NCBI RefSeq assembly: GCF_014196345.1
Contig: NZ_JACIDN010000007.1
Coordinates: forward strand, 186,001-250,000
Reading direction: 5' to 3'
Length of the DNA: 64,000 nucleotides
Origin: Methylobacterium brachythecii
Lineage (GTDB): Bacteria > Pseudomonadota > Alphaproteobacteria > Rhizobiales > Beijerinckiaceae
Of the stretch, positions 60,109 to 64,000 are shown piece by piece. Below the pieces are notes generated by a model, which was given only the letters and a program-made list of their open reading frames with translations, was not told the origin of the DNA and made no database searches. Made by a program: the position numbers and the translations under genes. Numbering within the stretch: position 1 is the first letter of the stretch; the number at the start of each line of letters is the position of its first letter.

Positions 60109-62462
60109 CCCTCGCGCACCAGGATCAGAGTCCCGAGAGGCGGCAGCTTCAGGCTCAGCGAATGCGGCTGGCCGTGGCTCTCCTGCTGGTCGGTGTGCAG
60201 GCCGCCGTGGTTGCCGACGTTCGAGCCGCCGTAGCGCTCGGAATCGGAGTTGATCGCCTCCCGATAGTACCCGCCAGCCGGGACACCGATGCGGTAGTTT
60301 TCGCGGGGCACCGGCGTGAAGTTCGAGACCACGATGGCGATCTCGCCCTCGTTCTTGCCCTTGCGGGCCCAGGCGATGACGCTGTTGTCCTGGTCGTCCG
60401 CCACCAGCCACTGGAAACCGGCCGCCTCGAAATCGCGCTCGTAGAGCGCGGGCGTCGCCCGGTAGACGTGGTTGAGGTCGTGGATCAGGTCCTTCACGCC
60501 GCGATGGTGCGGATCGTCGAGCAGGTGCCAGTCCAGGGAGTGGTTGTGGTTCCACTCACGCTCCTGACCGAACTCGCAGCCCATGAAGAGCAGCTTCTTG
60601 CCGGGATGCCCCCACATGAAACCGTAATAGGCCCGCAGGTTCGCGAATTTCTGCCAGCGGTCGCCGGGCATCTTGCCGAGCAGTGAGCCTTTTCCGTGCA
60701 CAACCTCGTCGTGCGACAGGGGCAGGATGAAGTTTTCGCTGAACGCGTAGAGCAACCCGAAGGTCAGGTTGTGATGGTGGTAGCGCCGGTGGATCGGATC
60801 TTCGGAGATGTATTTTAGGGTGTCGTGCATCCACCCCATGTTCCACTTGAAGCCGAAGCCGAGGCCGCCCGTATAGGTCGGGTGCGAAACGCCGGGCCAG
60901 GAGGTCGATTCCTCCGCCACCGTGATCGTGCCGGGCGCGTGACTGTAAGTGCCCTCGTTGGTCTTCCGCAGGAAGTTGATGGCGTCGAGATTCTCGTTGC
61001 CGCCGTACTGGTTGGGGATCCACTCGCCGGCGCGGCGCGAATAATCGAGGTAGAGCATCGAGGCGACGGCATCCACGCGCAGGCCGTCGAGGTGGTAGTG
61101 CTCGAGCCAGAAGCGCGCGTTGGCCGCGAGGAAAGTCGAAACCTCGCTGCGCCCGAAATTGTAGATGTAGGTGCCCCAGTCCTGGTGGAAGCCCTGGCGG
61201 GGGTCGGCATGCTCGTAGAGATGCGTGCCGTCGAACAGGCCATGGGCGTGGGCATCGAGCGGGAAGTGCCCCGGCACCCAATCGAGCATCACCCCGATGC
61301 CTGCCTCGTGGGCCGTGTTGATGAAGGCCACGAACTCGTCGGGCGTGCCGAAGCGGCTCGTTGGCGCGAACAGCGAGACCGCTTGGTATCCCCATGAGCC
61401 GTCGAACGGGAATTCGGTGACCGGCAGCATCTCGATATGGGTGAAGCCGAGTTCCTTGACGTAGGGAATCAGCCGCTCGCCGAGTTCCTTGTACGTCAGG
61501 TAGCGATTGCCCTCCTCCGGCACCCGCATCCACGAGCCCATATGGACCTCGTAGATCGACATGGCGACGTGGCGGGGGTCGCGCTCGCCGCGCGAGGCCA
61601 TCCAGCCCTTGTCGTGCCAGACCGGCTCGTCGCCGCCCTGGAGGACGGAGGCGGTCTCGGGCGGATGCTGGGCGCGGAAGGCGACCGGGTCGGCCTTGAG
61701 CGGTAGCAGCGAGCCGTCGGGGCCGCGGATCTCGTATTTGTAGGTTTGGCCGGACTTGAGGCCGGGAATGAACAGCTCCCAGATGCCGCCGCTCTGCCAG
61801 AGCCGCATCGGATGGCGGCGGCCGTCCCACTCGTTGAAGTCGCCGACGACGCTGACCTTGCGCGCGTTCGGCGCCCAGACCGCAAAGCGGAACCCTTCGA
61901 TCCCGTCCTGCTTGCGCTCGTGCGCGCCGAGCACGCGGTAAGTCACGTTGCTGCCGATCTCGCGCAGCGCGTCGACATCGTGCTGTTCGAGGCTGGAGCC
62001 GAAGCCGTAGGGGTCGTAGCGGGGACGCTCGGCACCGTCCCAGAGCCCGACGGCAATCTCGTAGAGCGGCCGGCCCTGGCTCTCGATCGATGCCACGAAG
62101 AAGCCGTCCGGATGCACCTTCTCGAAGAGGATGCGCCGATCGCCGATCAGCAGGGTCGCGCCCTTGGCCTCCGGCAGGATCGCGCGCACCTCCCAGCGGC
62201 CCTCGGCGACCTGATGCGGCCCGAGGATCGCGAAGGGGTCGCCGTGGTTGGCGCCCATCGCGGCGGCGATGGCATCGGGATGGAGCGTCGAGCCACGCGC
62301 CTTGCCGAGAGCCGGGCTTCCGGCCGGCGCCTTCACCGTCTCGGAGCCGGCTTGCGTCGCACCGGTCCTGGAGCCGACGTCACGAGACGCTCCCTCCGCG
62401 GGCCGGCCGGTGCTCACCGGGGTGGCAACCTTGGTCGCGAGCTTCTCGTCGGCATCCGTCAT
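60105..62462 (-). CDS. glgB: 1,4-alpha-glucan branching enzyme
   Basis: A 785-residue GH13 subfamily 9 enzyme that makes alpha-1,6 branches. A low-complexity N-terminal extension (about 1-60) is followed by two CBM48-type domains (about 62-300; NHGDPFAILGPH) and the catalytic barrel: EMLPVTEFPFDGSWGYQ, the nucleophile Asp in GLRVDAVASMLYLDYSR, the Glu in TVAEESTSWPGVS and HD in PLSHDEVVHGKGS. The last four bases overlap glgA on the other strand. It lies 15 bases after the maltokinase and is probably in the same operon. Confidence 0.96.
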   Translation of the reverse strand: MTDADEKLATKVATPVSTGRPAEGASRDVGSRTGATQAGSETVKAPAGSPALGKARGSTLHPDAIAAAMGANHGDPFAILGPHQVAEGRWEVRAILPEAKGATLLIGDRRILFEKVHPDGFFVASIESQGRPLYEIAVGLWDGAERPRYDPYGFGSSLEQHDVDALREIGSNVTYRVLGAHERKQDGIEGFRFAVWAPNARKVSVVGDFNEWDGRRHPMRLWQSGGIWELFIPGLKSGQTYKYEIRGPDGSLLPLKADPVAFRAQHPPETASVLQGGDEPVWHDKGWMASRGERDPRHVAMSIYEVHMGSWMRVPEEGNRYLTYKELGERLIPYVKELGFTHIEMLPVTEFPFDGSWGYQAVSLFAPTSRFGTPDEFVAFINTAHEAGIGVMLDWVPGHFPLDAHAHGLFDGTHLYEHADPRQGFHQDWGTYIYNFGRSEVSTFLAANARFWLEHYHLDGLRVDAVASMLYLDYSRRAGEWIPNQYGGNENLDAINFLRKTNEGTYSHAPGTITVAEESTSWPGVSHPTYTGGLGFGFKWNMGWMHDTLKYISEDPIHRRYHHHNLTFGLLYAFSENFILPLSHDEVVHGKGSLLGKMPGDRWQKFANLRAYYGFMWGHPGKKLLFMGCEFGQEREWNHNHSLDWHLLDDPHHRGVKDLIHDLNHVYRATPALYERDFEAAGFQWLVADDQDNSVIAWARKGKNEGEIAIVVSNFTPVPRENYRIGVPAGGYYREAINSDSERYGGSNVGNHGGLHTDQQESHGQPHSLSLKLPPLGTLILVREG

Positions 62463-62477
62463 CCAGTGACCTCTCCT

Positions 62478-64000
62478 TCACGAACGCTTGGCTTCGTCCA
62501 GAATGTTGAGAACCCCCCGGGCCGGGATTTCGATCCAATCCGGGCGGTTGTTGATCTCGTAATCGACCTCGTACAGCGCCTTCGTGACGAGGCTCAGCTT
62601 GAGCAGCCGCTCGAAGGTCGGGCCGTCGGAGACGGCAGCGCGGCTGCCGGCGACGCCGTCGGCATAGCCTTCGAGGAACGAGGCATCGATCATGCCGCGC
62701 CAGGCGATGGCCGCATTGCGGGCGCGCTCCTCGCTGTCGCCGAAGCGGCCCGAGATCTCGCGCACGACCGTCTCCGCACCGTAGGCGAAAGAGCGCAACA
62801 TGCCCGCGACATCGCGCAGCGGCGTCGACTTAGCTCGGCGCACATCGACCGGACGCGACGGCTCGCCTTCGAAGTCGATGATGACGAGGTCGCCCTCGGA
62901 GGCCAGCACCTGCCCGAGGTGGTAGTCGCCGTGGATGCGGGTCTTGTAGGCGCCGATCGGGGGCCGGTCGGACAATTCGTCGATCAGGGCCTCGACCTCG
63001 GCCCGGCGGCTGGCCAGAGCCTGGCTCGCAGGCCCCTGAGCCCAGGCCGCGACCGAGGCGAGGCCGCTAAAGGCGCGCTTCGCCTGGGCCTGCGCATCCG
63101 CGACGAGGGTGGCGAGGTCGTCCTCGCCGAACGGCTCGGCCGCGAAAGCCGGGTCGTCGGTCTTGATGGCGAAGGCCTTGTGCATCTCCGCGGTGCGACG
63201 CCCCAGAAGCTCGGCCCAGCGCAGGTGGTCCTTGAAGGCTTCCTGCGGGTTCGGCGCCTCGCTCTCGGGAGCGAGCACTACGGTGTCGAAGTCGCGGCGC
63301 AGGCCTTCCAGCATCAGCGTCCAGGCATCGCCCTGGTTGCGGACGAAACTCTGCAGCACGGCGAGTGCCGTATGCACCCCGTTCTCGTCGATATGCTCCA
63401 GCGTGCCGAGCAGCTGCGGCGTGTTCGGGAAATGCGCCTGCTCGGTGAGGAAGCGGCCGACCTCGACCTCCGGATGCGTGCCGGCCTGCAACCGGCGCAG
63501 GATCTTGAGCATCGCCTTGGAGCCGAGGGCGATGGAGGTGTTGCTCTGCTCAGCGGAGAGGCGGCGAACCTCCTCGGCCTCGATGACGACGTCGCGATCG
63601 AAAGCCGCCGTCGCCGAGAAGACGAGCTTGCCGCGCTCCGTCTTGATTTCGCGGCCGTCGCGCATGCCGTCGACCAGGCAGATCGCGAATTCGGACGAGG
63701 CGATGGCGCCGTAGAGCAGACCGGTGCGCGGACCGCGCCGGACGCGCGCCACCGCGTGGTCCATCAGATTCTCGTCCTCACGGCCCTCATCGACGCCGAC
63801 CGGCACGAAGTACGAATGCCGCTCGCCGTTCGAGAGCTGGACGTCGAGTTGTGGCAGCAGGAAGCGCGCCTCGCCCTTGGCGTCCAGCGTCGCGCAATCG
63901 GCGACCTGGACACCCTTGATGCGCGAGCCCTTGGCGCCGAACCAGCGGCGGGTCGCCAGGAAGGGCGGGATCACGGTGCGCTCGAAGGCTATGCGCTCCC
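62478..64000 (-). CDS. maltokinase part of a trehalose synthase-maltokinase fusion (partial)
   Basis: The gene runs off the right edge. About 507 residues are visible. The open frame continues past residue FERTVIPPFLATRRWFGAKG to the window end, so the Pep2-type maltokinase is likely the C-terminal half of a TreS-Mak fusion. The kinase fold shows RIHGDYHLGQVL (catalytic region) and IIDFEGEPSRPV (metal-binding Asp). It phosphorylates maltose to maltose-1-phosphate, the substrate of GlgE. The first internal GTG at 63974 would give a 498-residue protein but lacks a visible ribosome binding site. Confidence 0.85.
   Translation of the reverse strand, partial: ERIAFERTVIPPFLATRRWFGAKGSRIKGVQVADCATLDAKGEARFLLPQLDVQLSNGERHSYFVPVGVDEGREDENLMDHAVARVRRGPRTGLLYGAIASSEFAICLVDGMRDGREIKTERGKLVFSATAAFDRDVVIEAEEVRRLSAEQSNTSIALGSKAMLKILRRLQAGTHPEVEVGRFLTEQAHFPNTPQLLGTLEHIDENGVHTALAVLQSFVRNQGDAWTLMLEGLRRDFDTVVLAPESEAPNPQEAFKDHLRWAELLGRRTAEMHKAFAIKTDDPAFAAEPFGEDDLATLVADAQAQAKRAFSGLASVAAWAQGPASQALASRRAEVEALIDELSDRPPIGAYKTRIHGDYHLGQVLASEGDLVIIDFEGEPSRPVDVRRAKSTPLRDVAGMLRSFAYGAETVVREISGRFGDSEERARNAAIAWRGMIDASFLEGYADGVAGSRAAVSDGPTFERLLKLSLVTKALYEVDYEINNRPDWIEIPARGVLNILDEAKRS

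Overview
The window is GC-rich, densely coded DNA from an alphaproteobacterium. A member of the Hyphomicrobiales (Rhizobiales), most plausibly Methylobacterium/Methylorubrum, is my inference. It rests on the CBP3 chaperone-DUF177-plsX-fabH-ihfA-merR cluster, the ornithine decarboxylase-homospermidine synthase pair, a BA14K-type surface protein, a fused TreS-maltokinase, and mobile-like palindromic repeats (CGTCATTGCGAGCG... and CGTCATTCCGGGG...) scattered between genes. No rRNA, tRNA, transposase, prophage or CRISPR array was seen. A perfect parS centromere site at 1062-1077 suggests a chromosome, with the replication origin probably not far away.

Layout, left to right. 1-421 holds no convincing gene. 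422-5983: a fused acyl-CoA synthetase (NDP-forming)/GNAT protein acetyltransferase whose inter-domain linker carries parS and a palindromic repeat; a membrane-anchored Mrr-type nuclease; zwf. 6146-15720: a complete four-gene RND efflux operon (adaptor, two different pumps, outer-membrane lipoprotein), with a 116-residue low-complexity insert in one pump. 16404-19311: aminotransferase, DUF4112 protein, lone YejE-type permease. 19411-25501: family I CoA-transferase, BA14K glycine-rich secreted protein, DUF2339 multi-spanning membrane protein. 25611-30667: the stress triad prkA (yeaG)-yeaH-spoVR. 30925-36904: a secreted Lys/Asp-tailed protein, an unknown protein, merR-like regulator, ihfA, fabH, plsX, yceD, CBP3-like chaperone and, divergently, BamE. 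37038-41058: HAD phosphatase, old-yellow-enzyme reductase, GNAT, OpgG. 41059-45613: polyamine block (candidate speF leader RNA, ornithine decarboxylase, GNAT, a 71-aa protein, homospermidine synthase). 45664-53853: TetR/SDR divergent pair with tandem operators, small protein, NAD-dependent epimerase, a 7TM-PAS-GGDEF-EAL protein abutting a single-domain response regulator, a coiled-coil protein, and an FNR-like oxidoreductase with a vestigial ferredoxin domain. 53911-64000: glycogen/trehalose metabolism (glgP, a GH13 glucosidase, glgA, glgB, and a partial treS-maltokinase running off the right edge).

Functionally the window is mostly core metabolism and envelope biology. The glycogen block can make, branch and degrade alpha-glucan and link it to trehalose and maltose-1-phosphate. 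The polyamine block makes putrescine and then homospermidine. The plsX-fabH block starts phospholipid and fatty-acid synthesis. I did not find a clear defence island or an obviously undescribed multi-gene system. The most unusual signals are parS plus a repeat inside a protein linker, the Ser/Ala/Gly/Thr insert in an RND pump, the degenerate ferredoxin domain, and the long structured leader before the decarboxylase.
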